Counted from the stretch's first letter, positions 8,210 through 17,411 are shown. The stretch: DNA of 64,000 nt from Jeotgalibacillus sp. ET6 (GCF_029667115.1 NZ_JARUIU010000003.1:1-64000); one strand, 5' to 3'. Notes: generated from the sequence alone by a model not told the origin. Made by a program: numbers and translations.

Positions 8210-8430
8210 GGACTCTGCTCCTTAATGAAAAGAATTTAATAAACGTCCTCAGACGATATATTGTCTCTATCTTACCAATAATCCCGGATTTCTTGTACCC
8301 AAAACTTTTAATCTCCGGTCTATTCGATCATTTTAAAAATATAGTTAAAGTGCGCTATTTAATCCTTTACAGGAGGTCTGCTTCCTTCCGATTGATCAAC
8401 GCTATGCTGCTTTGTTGACAATTCATTTGA

Positions 8431-9834
8431 ATGGGGGCTTTTCTAGTGGCAATTGTGCTGATTTTATTTAATCTGCTTATTTTTCTTGGTCTTCTTGGTG
8501 TTTTATTCATTCTTAAAAGAAAAGGCGTTTCTTTTTCCAAACGGGTGCTTCTTGGTCTATGCTTCGGGATCGTTCTTGGTTTTGTCTTTCAGTTTATTTA
8601 TTCTGCTGATTCAACCGTACTACTGACATCGGCTGATTGGTTTCAATTAATTGGCGGCTCCTATATTAAACTTCTTCAAATGATTGCGGTACCGCTTATT
8701 TTTATATCCATTTTATCTGCTTTTACCAGACTGACGTTAACTAGAAACCTGGGGAAAATAAGTCTACTGGTGGTTGGACTGTTAGTTGGAACAACGGCTG
8801 TCGCAGCCCTTATTGGAATTACATCTGCTGCCGGATTTGGTCTCGAAGCCATACAAATCGATCAGGGAGAAGCAGAAACCGCTCGTGGTGCTTCGCTTGA
8901 AGAAACATATGAAACTGTAGAAAATGTCACATTCCCTCAGCATCTGCTTTCGCTTATACCTGCAAATCCATTTTTAGATATGACCGGCGCAAGGCCTTCA
9001 TCGGTTATTGCTGTAGTCATATTCGCCGTTTTTCTTGGACTCGCCTATCTTGGGATAAGAGAAAAGCAGTCTGTTCAAGCATCGTTTTTCGCTGACGGTG
9101 TTGCATCACTTTATGCGATTGTGATGAAGGTCGTCAGTCTTATTTTACAGTTAACTCCATACGGGGTGCTTGCGGTCATGACGAAAACTGTGGCATTAAC
9201 GAATCTCCAAGCCATTGCCGCACTGGCTGAATTTGTTGCTGCTTCTTATGCAGCTTTGGCAGCTGTTTTTCTCGTACATCTTCTCCTGCTTGCTTTTTCC
9301 GGATTAAATCCAATCGTCTATCTTAAAAAAGCGATCCCCGTTCTCGTTTTTGCTTTCACAACAAGAACAAGCGCAGGTGCTCTTCCTATGAATATACGAA
9401 CACAGCAGCAGCTCGGGGTTCAGGATGGAACAGCCAACTTTGCAGGTTCATTGGGCCTGTCGATTGGCCAAAACGGCTGTGCAGGAGTATATCCAGCGAT
9501 GCTGGCCATTATGATTGCACCTACTGTGGGGATTAATCCATTGACTCCATCCTTTATATTGACTGTGGTGGCCATAACTGCGATCTCCTCGTTTGGCGTC
9601 GCAGGCGTTGGCGGTGGCGCTACTTTTGCTGCAATACTTGTATTGTCCGCTTTAGACCTGCCGATTGGACTGGCAGGAATATTAATATCAATCGAACCTT
9701 TAATTGATATGGGCAGGACAGCTGTAAATGTGAGCGGCAGTATGACAGCAGGAGTCCTGACAAGTAAACTTACAGGTGAGCTGGATACATCCGCTTATTA
9801 TGATCCCGATCGTGTCGTTGAAACAAAGCCTTGA
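8431..9834 (+). CDS. tcyP: L-cystine symporter TcyP (DAACS family)
   Basis: A 467-residue member of the dicarboxylate/amino acid:cation symporter family, closest to B. subtilis TcyP by the N-terminal RKGVSFSKR and the following membrane segments. It imports L-cystine, and possibly cystathionine or djenkolate, with a cation. The hairpin and core motifs of the fold are visible: a Ser/Thr-rich TTRTSAGALP (about 308-317) and a glycine-rich AGVGGGATFAA segment. The start is uncertain. The ATG at 8431 lacks a site, while the in-frame GTG at 8446 follows GGGGG by 8 nt and matches the shorter N-terminus I recall for TcyP. No S-box or T-box leader was found upstream. Confidence 0.9.
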   Translation: MGAFLVAIVLILFNLLIFLGLLGVLFILKRKGVSFSKRVLLGLCFGIVLGFVFQFIYSADSTVLLTSADWFQLIGGSYIKLLQMIAVPLIFISILSAFTRLTLTRNLGKISLLVVGLLVGTTAVAALIGITSAAGFGLEAIQIDQGEAETARGASLEETYETVENVTFPQHLLSLIPANPFLDMTGARPSSVIAVVIFAVFLGLAYLGIREKQSVQASFFADGVASLYAIVMKVVSLILQLTPYGVLAVMTKTVALTNLQAIAALAEFVAASYAALAAVFLVHLLLLAFSGLNPIVYLKKAIPVLVFAFTTRTSAGALPMNIRTQQQLGVQDGTANFAGSLGLSIGQNGCAGVYPAMLAIMIAPTVGINPLTPSFILTVVAITAISSFGVAGVGGGATFAAILVLSALDLPIGLAGILISIEPLIDMGRTAVNVSGSMTAGVLTSKLTGELDTSAYYDPDRVVETKP

Positions 9835-9846
9835 TCATTAAGTAAG

Positions 9847-9887
9847 CAAAAAAAGAATGCTTTCACGATCTTCTGTGAAGGCATTCT
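9847..9887 (-). terminator. Intrinsic terminator, minus-strand orientation
   Basis: AGAATGC-TTCAC (9854-9865) pairs with GTGAA-GCATTCT (9875-9887). The T run is on the minus strand (complement of 9848-9853), so it mainly stops transcription arriving from the gene at 10115. It may also act partly for tcyP. Confidence 0.7.
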
Positions 9888-9910
9888 CTCGTTTGGTGGT
9901 CAATCTCCAA

Positions 9911-10123
9911 AAATGAGCCTGAGAAAATGTGTCTCAGGCTCGGTGAGCGGTTCACTTCACTTCAGGTGGATGCTTTTCCGCAGGGACGGCGCTCAGCCTT
10001 TTTAGGGCGTTGCCCAGTAAAGTCTCAGCTTGCCCTCATATCCTGCATGAGTCCCCACCTTCCTCTCCGCTCACCTAATTCTAGTGAAAAATATATCCTA
10101 ATTTTGGCCTAGCCTCATTTTTT
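9911..10123 (+). repeat. Dispersed MITE-like repeat, near-complete copy
   Basis: Starts with the GAGCCTGAGA...TGTCTCAGGCTC hairpin, keeps the CTTCAGGTGGATGC / CAGGGACGGCGCT core and the TCCTGCATGAGTCCCCACCTTCC block, and ends GGCCTAGCCTCATTTTTTC. It overlaps the last codons of the convergent gene at 10115 by about 9 nt, as another copy does at 51823. Confidence 0.75.
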
Positions 10124-10567
10124 CTTTAAAAGAGACAGGGTTTTTTCAATATCATTTAGCAATTCGTCGTCTGGAACCATGCGTTTTACTTTCTTTTCTC
10201 CAGGGCGATCCATGATACTGAACGGTTTTTCCGTATACGTAGATTCCCGAAGTGCATCTATGTGATTTAAGATCGCTACATGGCTGATTCGCACGTATTT
10301 TCCATCTTCGTCATATAGTTCTTCGTTTACACTGATTTGTGCTTCCACTTTTTGTCCGGCTTCCAGGTTTTTTTCAACAGCCGTTGTCCAAATAAACCTG
10401 TTTTCTTTTGAATCTGTAAAATGAATGACATTGGACAAGTGTGATTTTACCCGGGGTTTCACATGAACTACAGCTAAGTCTATGGTTATTCTCACTTCAT
10501 CTTTCCCCTTTCTTGCAGTGGTACCTACATATGTACTTATATCAATAAAACGTTTTAACAATCTCAT
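10115..10567 (-). CDS. Hypothetical protein with OB-fold-like central segment
   Basis: A 150-residue protein I do not recognise. The middle (about 35-105) alternates beta-strands and includes FTDSKENRFIWTTA, a phrase resembling OB-fold segments of phage and mobile-element proteins where an aromatic-rich strand follows a polar turn. The C-terminus is highly charged and ends in SLLKKK. No membrane segment or signal peptide. The start ATG has only a weak site (CTGGTAAT). It is isolated in AT-rich surroundings, with a dispersed repeat at its 3' end and about 370 bp of very AT-rich DNA upstream, which hints at acquired DNA. Function unknown. Confidence 0.6.
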   Translation of the reverse strand: MRLLKRFIDISTYVGTTARKGKDEVRITIDLAVVHVKPRVKSHLSNVIHFTDSKENRFIWTTAVEKNLEAGQKVEAQISVNEELYDEDGKYVRISHVAILNHIDALRESTYTEKPFSIMDRPGEKKVKRMVPDDELLNDIEKTLSLLKKK

Positions 10568-10936
10568 TTTATTACCAGTAAAATGAGTAAATGCTAAGGA
10601 CCTAATTTAGTATAAAGTATCTAACTGTGCTTTTGTCAATTAGAATTTTTAACCAATAAGTATAATACTATATAAAACCTTGATATACCTGCTTTTCAAA
10701 ATATGGACTTTTTTTGAACAATTTTTTTGCTTCATATAACAACGGGTTTTTACTCGTATGAATATGGTGTTTTTTATATTTATCTATAAAAAACAATGTA
10801 TAACTGTATAATTATAGAATACCATATTTCGATTCTCTAATAGATTATCCAGCAGAAAACTTTTCAATTTTTTTCAAGTCATTTTTCTGTTTGTGCATTC
10901 AAAATTGTTGTATGATTATTTGGTTAATGCTAAACC
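10568..10936. other. AT-rich intergenic region
   Basis: About 370 bp, much richer in A/T than the genes around it, between two divergent genes. It should hold both promoters. No reading frame, repeat or clear hairpin was found. Several T-tracts suggest bent DNA. Confidence 0.4.
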
Positions 10937-10954
10937 ATGAAAGAAGGAATGAAC

Positions 10955-12157
10955 GTGTCATCTGAACAACGTAAAAAAATGATCATTTTAATGATTAATA
11001 TGTTTATTGCCATCGGAAGCTTTGGAATCATTATTCCGATTCTTCCTGCTTATTTAAATTCCATCGGAGAAGCAGGAACGGCTGCTGGACTGATGATTGC
11101 AATTTTTGCCGGTGCACAGCTTATTATGTCTCCGATTACAGGTAAGTGGGCGGATCAATATGGCAGAAGAAAGATGATCATAGCCGGCCTTAGCGGACTG
11201 ACTCTTTCAATGTTTGTCTTTTACTGGTCTGATTCCATATGGGTTCTGTATGCATCACGCGTGATCGGGGGAGTGGGTGCTGCGCTTCTAATCCCAGCGA
11301 TTTTTGCTTATGTGGCAGATATCACATCCCTGGAGCAAAGAGCAAAAGGAAACAGTTATATCTCAGCTGCTATGTCGCTTGGTATTGTGATCGGACCTGG
11401 TGTTGGGGGATTTTTAGCTGAATTTGGTCTGAAAATGCCGCTGTTAATTTCAGCACTGGTTTCCCTGGTAGCCGTTATCTTTTCTGTTATTATGCTGAAG
11501 GAAAGCCAGGAAACGGCACCTGCCATTGAAACCGAATTGAAGCCGGATCCTTTATTAAAGAAACTTGGGCTTTCTGTTCAAAAGCCGTATTTTATACCAC
11601 TTGTGATCACGTTAATTATGAGCTTTGGACTTATGGCTTACGAGTCCGTCATTGGACTTTATGTGGATAACCAATTTGGTGCTTCTCCATCTGAAATCGC
11701 ACTGATGATCACAGCAACAGGAATTATTAGTGTAGTTGTTCAATTATTTGTCGTAGAGAGGATTGTAAGGAAATTAGGAGAAGGCAGTGTGCTTACCATG
11801 TTCCTTGGCGTTGCAGCAGCCGGATTTTTCCTGTCCTTGTTTGCCTCAAGCTATGTCTTGTTTTTTGGCGTCACACTGCTTATTTTTCTTGCTACCTCCA
11901 TCCTTCGTCCTGTTTTAACTACTCTTGTTTCAAAGCTTGCAGGGAATGAACAGGGATTTGCGATGGGAATGAATAATGCGTATATGAGCATTGGGAATGT
12001 TCTTGGCCCCACACTTGCCGGAATTCTATATGATGTAAATATTATCTATCCGTTCATTCTCGGATTGGTGGTGCTTTTCGTGACTATATTCGTTTCTGTG
12101 GGCTGGCAGCGGAAGGAATCGAGGAGACTGCTTCAGATTGAGGGAGATCAGCTATAA
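10955..12157 (+). CDS. Multidrug efflux MFS transporter (Bmr/Blt/NorA-like)
   Basis: About 400 residues and twelve membrane helices. Motif A, GKWADQYGRRK, lies between helices 2 and 3, and the antiporter motif C is GIVIGPGVGGFLAE in helix 5, which marks drug:H+ antiporters. Overall pattern matches the Bmr/Blt/NorA group of B. subtilis and staphylococci, which export fluoroquinolones and cationic dyes. The GTG at 10955 is chosen because AAGAAGGA (10941-10948) lies 6 nt upstream; the in-frame ATGs at 10937 and 10949 are too far from or too close to any site. No MerR-type regulator is adjacent, so control is unknown. Confidence 0.85.
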   Translation: MSSEQRKKMIILMINMFIAIGSFGIIIPILPAYLNSIGEAGTAAGLMIAIFAGAQLIMSPITGKWADQYGRRKMIIAGLSGLTLSMFVFYWSDSIWVLYASRVIGGVGAALLIPAIFAYVADITSLEQRAKGNSYISAAMSLGIVIGPGVGGFLAEFGLKMPLLISALVSLVAVIFSVIMLKESQETAPAIETELKPDPLLKKLGLSVQKPYFIPLVITLIMSFGLMAYESVIGLYVDNQFGASPSEIALMITATGIISVVVQLFVVERIVRKLGEGSVLTMFLGVAAAGFFLSLFASSYVLFFGVTLLIFLATSILRPVLTTLVSKLAGNEQGFAMGMNNAYMSIGNVLGPTLAGILYDVNIIYPFILGLVVLFVTIFVSVGWQRKESRRLLQIEGDQL

Positions 12158-12230
12158 GGAATGACAAAAGGCCGTATAGAGCGACCTTGATTCTAAAAAA
12201 CAAAGATCTTTGATTGTCCCGAAAAATATA

Positions 12231-12262
12231 AAAACCGGATGAAATGATTTCATCCGGTTTTT
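12231..12262. terminator. Bidirectional intrinsic terminator
   Basis: AAAACCGGATGAAAT pairs with ATTTCATCCGGTTTT around a single-base loop centre, with A and T runs on both sides. It serves both the MFS gene and the convergent lactonase gene. Confidence 0.9.
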
Positions 12263-12286
12263 ATTATGCTCTACTGATCATCTCTT

Positions 12287-13327
12287 CTACTTTAAGAACT
12301 TCACACAAACAGGTGTAGGAACGTGTAAAGTGGAGCCGGCAGCTGAGAGCTTTCCGGTTTCCGCATCTCTTTTATATAGAACTGCATTACTGCTTTCTTC
12401 ATTGGTTGTCACTACAAATTTTTCTGTTGGATCCAACACAAAATCTCTCGGCCAGTTTCCGCCGCATTCTGCGTATTCCACCAGACTGATTTGATAGGTT
12501 TCAGGATCAATTTCAAACACAGCAATGGAATCATGTCCTCTATTTCCTGCATACACAAAACGCCCGTCTGAAGAAACATGAATAGCGCTGCCCTGGCTGT
12601 TTTCTTTGAAATCCTCCGGAATAGCCTTGACCGTTTGAATCAGTTCAAAAGATCCATCCGTTTGGTCAAAAGAAAGAACCAGTACTTCATTGCTCAATTC
12701 CGTCATCACATAAGCAATTTTACTGTTGGGATGAAAATCAAGATGTCTTGGACCCGCCCCAGGTGACGCAGCAAAACGCTGAACGTCTTTCAGGCTGCCA
12801 TCTGAATACTCATAGGTAACAACTTCATCGGTTCCCAGGTCCACACCAATTAAATACTTTCCGTCTTTTGTGAAGCCACTGTAATGCATATGAGGGGCAT
12901 CCTGTCTTTCATGCGGTCCTCCACCCTCCTGTTGGGCTACATCCAGCTGCTCAATCAGTTCTCCAGTTTGCGGATTTACTTTATATAGCACCGCCGTTCC
13001 ATCGTGATAATTTGCAGCAGCAGCAAACTCGTTTGCAGGATTTGGCTCCACATGGCAGGGAGTGCCTTCTCTTGGATCTACTTTATTAATTGGAGTCAGG
13101 CCTCCGCTTTCTGCATCGATCTCATAAGAAGCCAGACCGCCCGGTGCAACCGCGTAGAGATACTTCTGATTTTCACTGATTGAAACATAGGTGGGACTTT
13201 GGAGTTCAGCTGCCACTTCAAGTGAAGTAAGCTCTTCCTTTTCTGTGTCAAGTGCGAAGGAATAAACTCCCTTGCTTTCTCCTTTTGTGTATGTACCAAA
13301 GTAACCTCTGAAAATTGTTTTGCTCAT
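12287..13327 (-). CDS. pgl: 6-phosphogluconolactonase, beta-propeller lactonase family
   Basis: A 346-residue seven-bladed beta-propeller lactonase (PF10282), like YkgB of B. subtilis. It hydrolyses 6-phosphogluconolactone in the oxidative pentose phosphate pathway, in the cytoplasm. Family features are the opening GYFGTYTKG, repeated blade edges of the S-x-D/N-G-R-(Y/F)-(L/V)-Y-(A/V) type (for example SSDGRFVYAGNRGHDSI) and GPRHLDFHP. No signal peptide, which fits a cytosolic sugar lactonase rather than an exported one. The start ATG has GGAAGGTG upstream. It stands alone, between the terminator and the AEC transporter. Confidence 0.85.
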   Translation of the reverse strand: MSKTIFRGYFGTYTKGESKGVYSFALDTEKEELTSLEVAAELQSPTYVSISENQKYLYAVAPGGLASYEIDAESGGLTPINKVDPREGTPCHVEPNPANEFAAAANYHDGTAVLYKVNPQTGELIEQLDVAQQEGGGPHERQDAPHMHYSGFTKDGKYLIGVDLGTDEVVTYEYSDGSLKDVQRFAASPGAGPRHLDFHPNSKIAYVMTELSNEVLVLSFDQTDGSFELIQTVKAIPEDFKENSQGSAIHVSSDGRFVYAGNRGHDSIAVFEIDPETYQISLVEYAECGGNWPRDFVLDPTEKFVVTTNEESSNAVLYKRDAETGKLSAAGSTLHVPTPVCVKFLK

Positions 13328-13396
13328 TTTCCCACACCTTCCCGTTATTTATCTATTTTCCTTTACCACTACAGTGTAAATCAAAACCTCTTCTTG

Positions 13397-14323
13397 CTAC
13401 AGCATTAGATAGGAAATAAGAGGAATGGTCGCAAGGCTGAGCAAAGTAGAGCCGAATATCGCTACAACGGCGGTGTCTTCTTCTGCTGTATATCTTGAAA
13501 ACAGGACTGCAACCACCATTGCTGTTGGCATAGCCGCTTGCAGAACAATTAAATTGGCAATCCAGCCATCAAACGATACCAATGAAAAAATCAGCATGAC
13601 GATTAGAGGAAGAATCAACAGCCGGAAGCTAAGCGGAAACCATAGTTCCGGGAAAAACACATTTTCTTTTTTCTTTAGCAAAGGCGGCAGCAGCATCCCT
13701 ACATAGAGCATGGCCATAGGTGCAGCAAGTCCTGCGAGCATCGTCGTTAATTGAATGATCATTTGAGGAGGTTCAAACCCTGTAACTGCCGCTAAAATAC
13801 CGAAAATAATAGCCATAACAGGGATATTGATCACCGCTTTTAATTGCCTGATATGAAACCTGCCCTCAGCCTGCAGCAGGTAGATGACCACGGTATAGAC
13901 CGTTACACTGAGACCCGCATCAAAAATAGCAGCCAAAAATCCCCCAGGGGCGCCAAAAATGGTTGCCGCAAGCGGAATGCCGATAAATCCGGTATTTCCC
14001 AATGCACCGAGGATCGTCATTTTCAAAGCAAAAATGGATTTGAATCGAAACAGTTTGGCGAAAATATAAACTAACCCTAAAGCGCCGATATGGTAAACCA
14101 GCGAAATACCAAATACCATTGCAGCCAGGGACAGGGTTTCCCCTGTCATTTCCACACTGAATATGCCATTCAATATAACGGCCGGGACAGCCACGTTTAA
14201 GATGAGCAGAATTAACACATATTTTACTTCCTTTGTAACGGGAACCTTCAAAGCAAAAAAAGAACCAATTGCGATCATGATTCCCATAACACAAATAGTT
14301 GAAATAACAACTTGTATATCCAT
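13397..14323 (-). CDS. AEC-family transporter (auxin efflux carrier/malate permease type)
   Basis: A protein of about 308 residues with ten predicted membrane helices in the two-halves layout of the auxin efflux carrier family. The crossover motif GNTGFIGIPLA lies in the first half, and AAMPTAMVVAVLFSRY in the second. Bacterial members transport malate, malonate or amino acids, or are uncharacterised; nothing here picks a substrate. The ATG at 14323 is preferred, with GAGAGGA upstream; the TTG at 14359 has no site. Monocistronic. Confidence 0.85.
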   Translation of the reverse strand: MDIQVVISTICVMGIMIAIGSFFALKVPVTKEVKYVLILLILNVAVPAVILNGIFSVEMTGETLSLAAMVFGISLVYHIGALGLVYIFAKLFRFKSIFALKMTILGALGNTGFIGIPLAATIFGAPGGFLAAIFDAGLSVTVYTVVIYLLQAEGRFHIRQLKAVINIPVMAIIFGILAAVTGFEPPQMIIQLTTMLAGLAAPMAMLYVGMLLPPLLKKKENVFFPELWFPLSFRLLILPLIVMLIFSLVSFDGWIANLIVLQAAMPTAMVVAVLFSRYTAEEDTAVVAIFGSTLLSLATIPLISYLML

Positions 14324-14552
14324 AATAGCAGGATTCCTCTCTTGCAATAATTTTTTCAATCGTACTTCAAAAAATTAGGGATGTCCAGCTGCAGGATAAT
14401 CTTCTCAATTAACCCAAAGATAAATTTTTCAATATATGTTTTCTCTTCCTGCGAGTGGGAATACACCAGTGTGGAAGATTTTAAAATTGTATATACAATC
14501 AAGTATATAGACACAACAAAGCAAGATCAATCTCATAAAAGACGGTGATTAT

Positions 14553-15032
14553 ATGTTTCAATTAACTGATATGTGGACTTTTTTATGGTCATTTCTGATC
14601 GTATTTCCTACCGTTTCGCTCGTCCATCAACTTGGCCACTCTTTTTTTGCCATTATTTTCGGCGGAAGTGCCAGCTTTTCTTTAGGGAGAGGACGAAGGC
14701 TTTTCAGTATTGGTCCAATAGAAGTTCACTCTATTTATTTTCTGGATTCTTTTTGCGAATATACACCTTTGAAGTGGAATAATCGCTTTACACATACATT
14801 GGTTCATCTGGGCGGTGTCATTTTTAATATCGGCTCTATCCTGCTGATCAATTTGCTGATTATTACAAATGTAATTGGTCCCGATATTTTCTTTTATCAA
14901 TATGCTTACTTTTCCGTTTATTTTGCAGCTTTTTCTCTTCTTCCTGTAAGCTTTGGCGATAAAAAATACAGTGACGGACTGGCTGTAGTCCGAATCTTAA
15001 AATATGGAGAGCGCGTTCAATTATTAAATTAA
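14553..15032 (+). CDS. Small M50-like membrane protein with altered HExxH motif
   Basis: A 159-residue protein with four membrane segments. Helix 1 contains H25-Q-L-G-H29, which lines up with the HExxH zinc motif of site-2 (M50) proteases but with Gln in place of the catalytic Glu. A second helix has HLGGVIFN, as in M50 relatives. The last part has LLPVSFGDKKYSDG, where SDG (Asp141) matches the third metal ligand of the NPDG/NxxPxxPLDG motif. So the metal site may survive while the general base is lost. The start ATG follows GGTGATTAT. The dispersed repeat after it supplies a terminator. Specific function unknown. Confidence 0.65.
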   Translation: MFQLTDMWTFLWSFLIVFPTVSLVHQLGHSFFAIIFGGSASFSLGRGRRLFSIGPIEVHSIYFLDSFCEYTPLKWNNRFTHTLVHLGGVIFNIGSILLINLLIITNVIGPDIFFYQYAYFSVYFAAFSLLPVSFGDKKYSDGLAVVRILKYGERVQLLN

Positions 15033-15041
15033 ATGATTTAA

Positions 15042-15251
15042 AAAGAGCTTGGGACAAAAGTGTCTCAAGCTCTTTGACCGGTTCGGCTGCGCTTCAGGCG
15101 GACGCTTCCAGAGGGACGGCTGCTTAAGCTTTTTCGGCGAATCTCATGTACCCGTTATATCCTAACAGGAGTCTCAACCTTCCTATCACCTCATACTATC
15201 AATAAATACTGCCTTATTATTGAACTTTTTTAGTTATTTCCCAGCCACTTT
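15042..15251 (+). repeat. Dispersed MITE-like repeat, full-length copy
   Basis: The 5' end AAAGAGCTTGGGACAAAA (15042-15059) is an imperfect inverted copy of the 3' end TTATTTCCCAGCCACTTT. The 5' end also folds back on TGTCTCAAGCTCTTT (to 15075), a terminator-like hairpin for the upstream gene. The core GCTTCAGGCGGACGCTTCC is conserved with the other copies. Confidence 0.8.
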
Positions 15252-15324
15252 ACGTGCTATCCTGCGTAAACAGCCATGCACCATGCTAAACTATTCATAG
15301 ATTCATAAAGGTAAGGAGATGCGA

Positions 15325-15858
15325 ATGAAAAAAGGTCTGAATCTGCTTTTCCTGGCTACCGTCCTTGCCGTGATCATCTGGCTGTTAGCAGAAGAGCATC
15401 AACGCCGCGAGGAATTGGCGGATGTACCCATGCCAACAGCACTGCACCCTATCGTGGAACAAAAGAAAAATGAACTAATTGATCAGGCTGCCCGGCAGGA
15501 AATTGACATTGTCATCACTGACGGCTTTCGTTCCGTTGAAGAGCAAGATGCTCTATACGAAAGGGGCAGGTCCCAGGAAGGAAATATCGTCACTAATGCA
15601 AGAGGCGGAGAATCCTACCATAATTACGGTCTGGCGATTGATTTTGCCATACGTACAAGTGAAGAGTCTGTTGTATGGGACATGGACTACGATGGAAACA
15701 ACAATGAACGCTCTGATTGGATGGAAGTGGTTGAGATCGCAAAGGATCTGGGGTTTTCCTGGGGAGGCGACTGGCATGGCTTTAAAGATTATCCTCATTT
15801 TGAAATGAGATTTGGTCTCTCAATCCGGGAGCTGCAGCGGGGAGAACGGCCTGATTAA
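15325..15858 (+). CDS. cwlK: Peptidoglycan L-alanyl-D-glutamate peptidase, M15 family (CwlK-like)
   Basis: About 177 residues. An N-terminal membrane anchor or uncleaved signal (about 5-22) is followed by an M15C/VanY-type peptidase domain. The zinc ligands are visible in SYHNYGLAIDFA (His99, Asp106) and DYPHFEM (His158), with a catalytic acid expected in the conserved SDWMEV/KDYPH region. ITDGFRS and LYERGR are further family signatures. CwlK of B. subtilis cuts the L-Ala-D-Glu bond of wall peptides, and length and motifs fit it closely. The ATG at 15325 is chosen: AAGGAG sits 6 nt upstream, but directly abuts the ATG at 15319. Confidence 0.85.
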   Translation: MKKGLNLLFLATVLAVIIWLLAEEHQRREELADVPMPTALHPIVEQKKNELIDQAARQEIDIVITDGFRSVEEQDALYERGRSQEGNIVTNARGGESYHNYGLAIDFAIRTSEESVVWDMDYDGNNNERSDWMEVVEIAKDLGFSWGGDWHGFKDYPHFEMRFGLSIRELQRGERPD

Positions 15859-15950
15859 AAACCAGGCCATATCCACGCTTAATGCTCTGATGAATGGTTC
15901 TCAACTGTAAAAATAACAACTATAGACAGAATGCCACGGAAAATAGAAAC

Positions 15951-16607
15951 TTACGGTAAAGATACATCTGCAAACGAATAACCGGCTTCCTCATGTACCC
16001 CGTTAAAACGCAATCGTACAGGGCGGGAAAATATTGGACCGTCTACGACAACCGTATGGAATTCTCCCTCTTCACCGCACGCATCAATTCCATAGCTCTC
16101 CAGCTCATTAATCACTTCTCGTGTTATCTTTTTACCAAGAAACGAATCGGGAAGCTTATCCTTTTTCACAACAATAATAAGACATTCAAACCCTTCATCT
16201 ATAAGCTCATTTAATACTGCATGACGATCCATTTTCCATAATGGATGATAGGAAGTGATGTCCGCTTTTTTGCAGGTGTTTTCAACCCACGTCAGATGAT
16301 CCTCAAGGTCAATATCACCAAAAACACCGTGCGTAATTCCCTCTTCCTTCATTTCGTCAGCTGCTTTTAAAAATTGGCTTTCATATGTTTCCCATGATGC
16401 TCCCTTGATCAGCAGCGGAACGCCTATGGAATCTGCCTGAGCCTGAAGAACATGAAGTGGAAGTCCGTGAGATCTTGAACGTTCTGCATTTTCTTCAAAC
16501 ATAGTAAGCAGCTTTTCAGGCTGAAATCCTTCTTTGTACGCTTTAAAATACGCCAGAGCAGAATCTTTCCCACCGCTCCACGAACTGAAAAACAGCTTTG
16601 AACTCAT
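15951..16607 (-). CDS. PP-loop ATP pyrophosphatase, diphthine-ammonia ligase-like
   Basis: A 218-residue protein with the PP-loop SWSGGKDSA at residues 9-17 and the family's later GVFGDI and CGEEGEFHT motifs. It belongs to the Dph6/MJ0570-related group. Eukaryotic Dph6 amidates diphthine on elongation factor 2, but bacteria lack diphthamide, so the real substrate here is unknown. The start ATG has GAGAGGATGATGGC upstream. It lies 20 nt downstream of the HAD hydrolase gene on the same strand, and the two probably share a transcript. Confidence 0.8.
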   Translation of the reverse strand: MSSKLFFSSWSGGKDSALAYFKAYKEGFQPEKLLTMFEENAERSRSHGLPLHVLQAQADSIGVPLLIKGASWETYESQFLKAADEMKEEGITHGVFGDIDLEDHLTWVENTCKKADITSYHPLWKMDRHAVLNELIDEGFECLIIVVKKDKLPDSFLGKKITREVINELESYGIDACGEEGEFHTVVVDGPIFSRPVRLRFNGVHEEAGYSFADVSLP

Positions 16608-16627
16608 GTTGCCATCATCCTCTCAGA

Positions 16628-17260
16628 TTAGTTTGCAAACATAGGTACCAGCTCATGAATTGCACTGATTCTCTCGTCTGCAGCCCGCCACTCCTCTTCA
16701 TGGCCAAATCCATATGTACATATCACCACGGGGATATTATGAGCGTGAGCAGCTTCTATATCCGACGAACGGTCGCCAATTAAATACACATCTTTTTTTG
16801 GAAATACTTTAAAATGCGCGCTTAAGATATCTGCTTTTTTCTCTCCACCGATTGATCCTAAACAAATAGGGCTGGTAAAGTACTGCCGGATCTCCTGTGT
16901 ATCAAGGACCATATCGAGATAGCGCTCCCCGCAATTTGATGCAGTCGACAGGGTATGGCCCGCTTCTTTTAATGCTGTGAGCGTTTCACGAACACCCGGA
17001 AATAAAATGTCATTCCCTTTTACAAGCTGTTCCAAAAAGATCCTTCTTCTTTCCCGAATCATAATAACTTCCTGTGCAGTAGCCTGTGGGACTACTTTCG
17101 CCCAGAATTCTCCCCCGGTCAAACCGAATGCAGACTGAATACGTTCTCTTGATGGTTCCTCTATATGAGGCATATCCTCAATGGATAGATGGATGGCTCT
17201 TGTTAAGTAATCAGTGGAATCCACAATCGTGCCGTCTAAATCAAAAATAAGTAAAGCCAT
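16628..17260 (-). CDS. HAD-family phosphatase (subfamily IA)
   Basis: About 210 residues. Motif I is FDLDGTIVD with nucleophile Asp7 and acid Asp9, motif II a Ser/Thr in TASN, motif III the Lys in GGEKKAD, and motif IV GDRSSDIEAA. A helical cap between motifs I and II places it with phosphoglycolate phosphatase-like enzymes, but the substrate cannot be told. The ATG at 17260 follows AAGGAGGAACATCC; an upstream in-frame start at 17287 lacks a site. It precedes the PP-loop gene in a two-gene unit. Confidence 0.85.
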   Translation of the reverse strand: MALLIFDLDGTIVDSTDYLTRAIHLSIEDMPHIEEPSRERIQSAFGLTGGEFWAKVVPQATAQEVIMIRERRRIFLEQLVKGNDILFPGVRETLTALKEAGHTLSTASNCGERYLDMVLDTQEIRQYFTSPICLGSIGGEKKADILSAHFKVFPKKDVYLIGDRSSDIEAAHAHNIPVVICTYGFGHEEEWRAADERISAIHELVPMFAN

Positions 17261-17411
17261 GGATGTTCCTCCTTCTTCCTTGAACATTCTGAATCTCTTA
17301 CTTTCCTATTATGACATAAGTCTTCGGGTTACGAATGATTAAACGACAGGTTTTCCCCTCCTCTTCAGCCGAATACGTGCTGCGGTAAGAACTGCAAAAG
17401 AATAAGAGAAT

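Noticed and set aside
8210-8430. S-box or T-box leader before tcyP
   Set aside because: No T-box motif (TGGNACC), S-box core or terminator/antiterminator pair could be found in the gap.
8415-8446. TTGACA near the tcyP start as a promoter
   Set aside because: No -10 hexamer lies 16-19 nt downstream, and transcription would start inside the gene.
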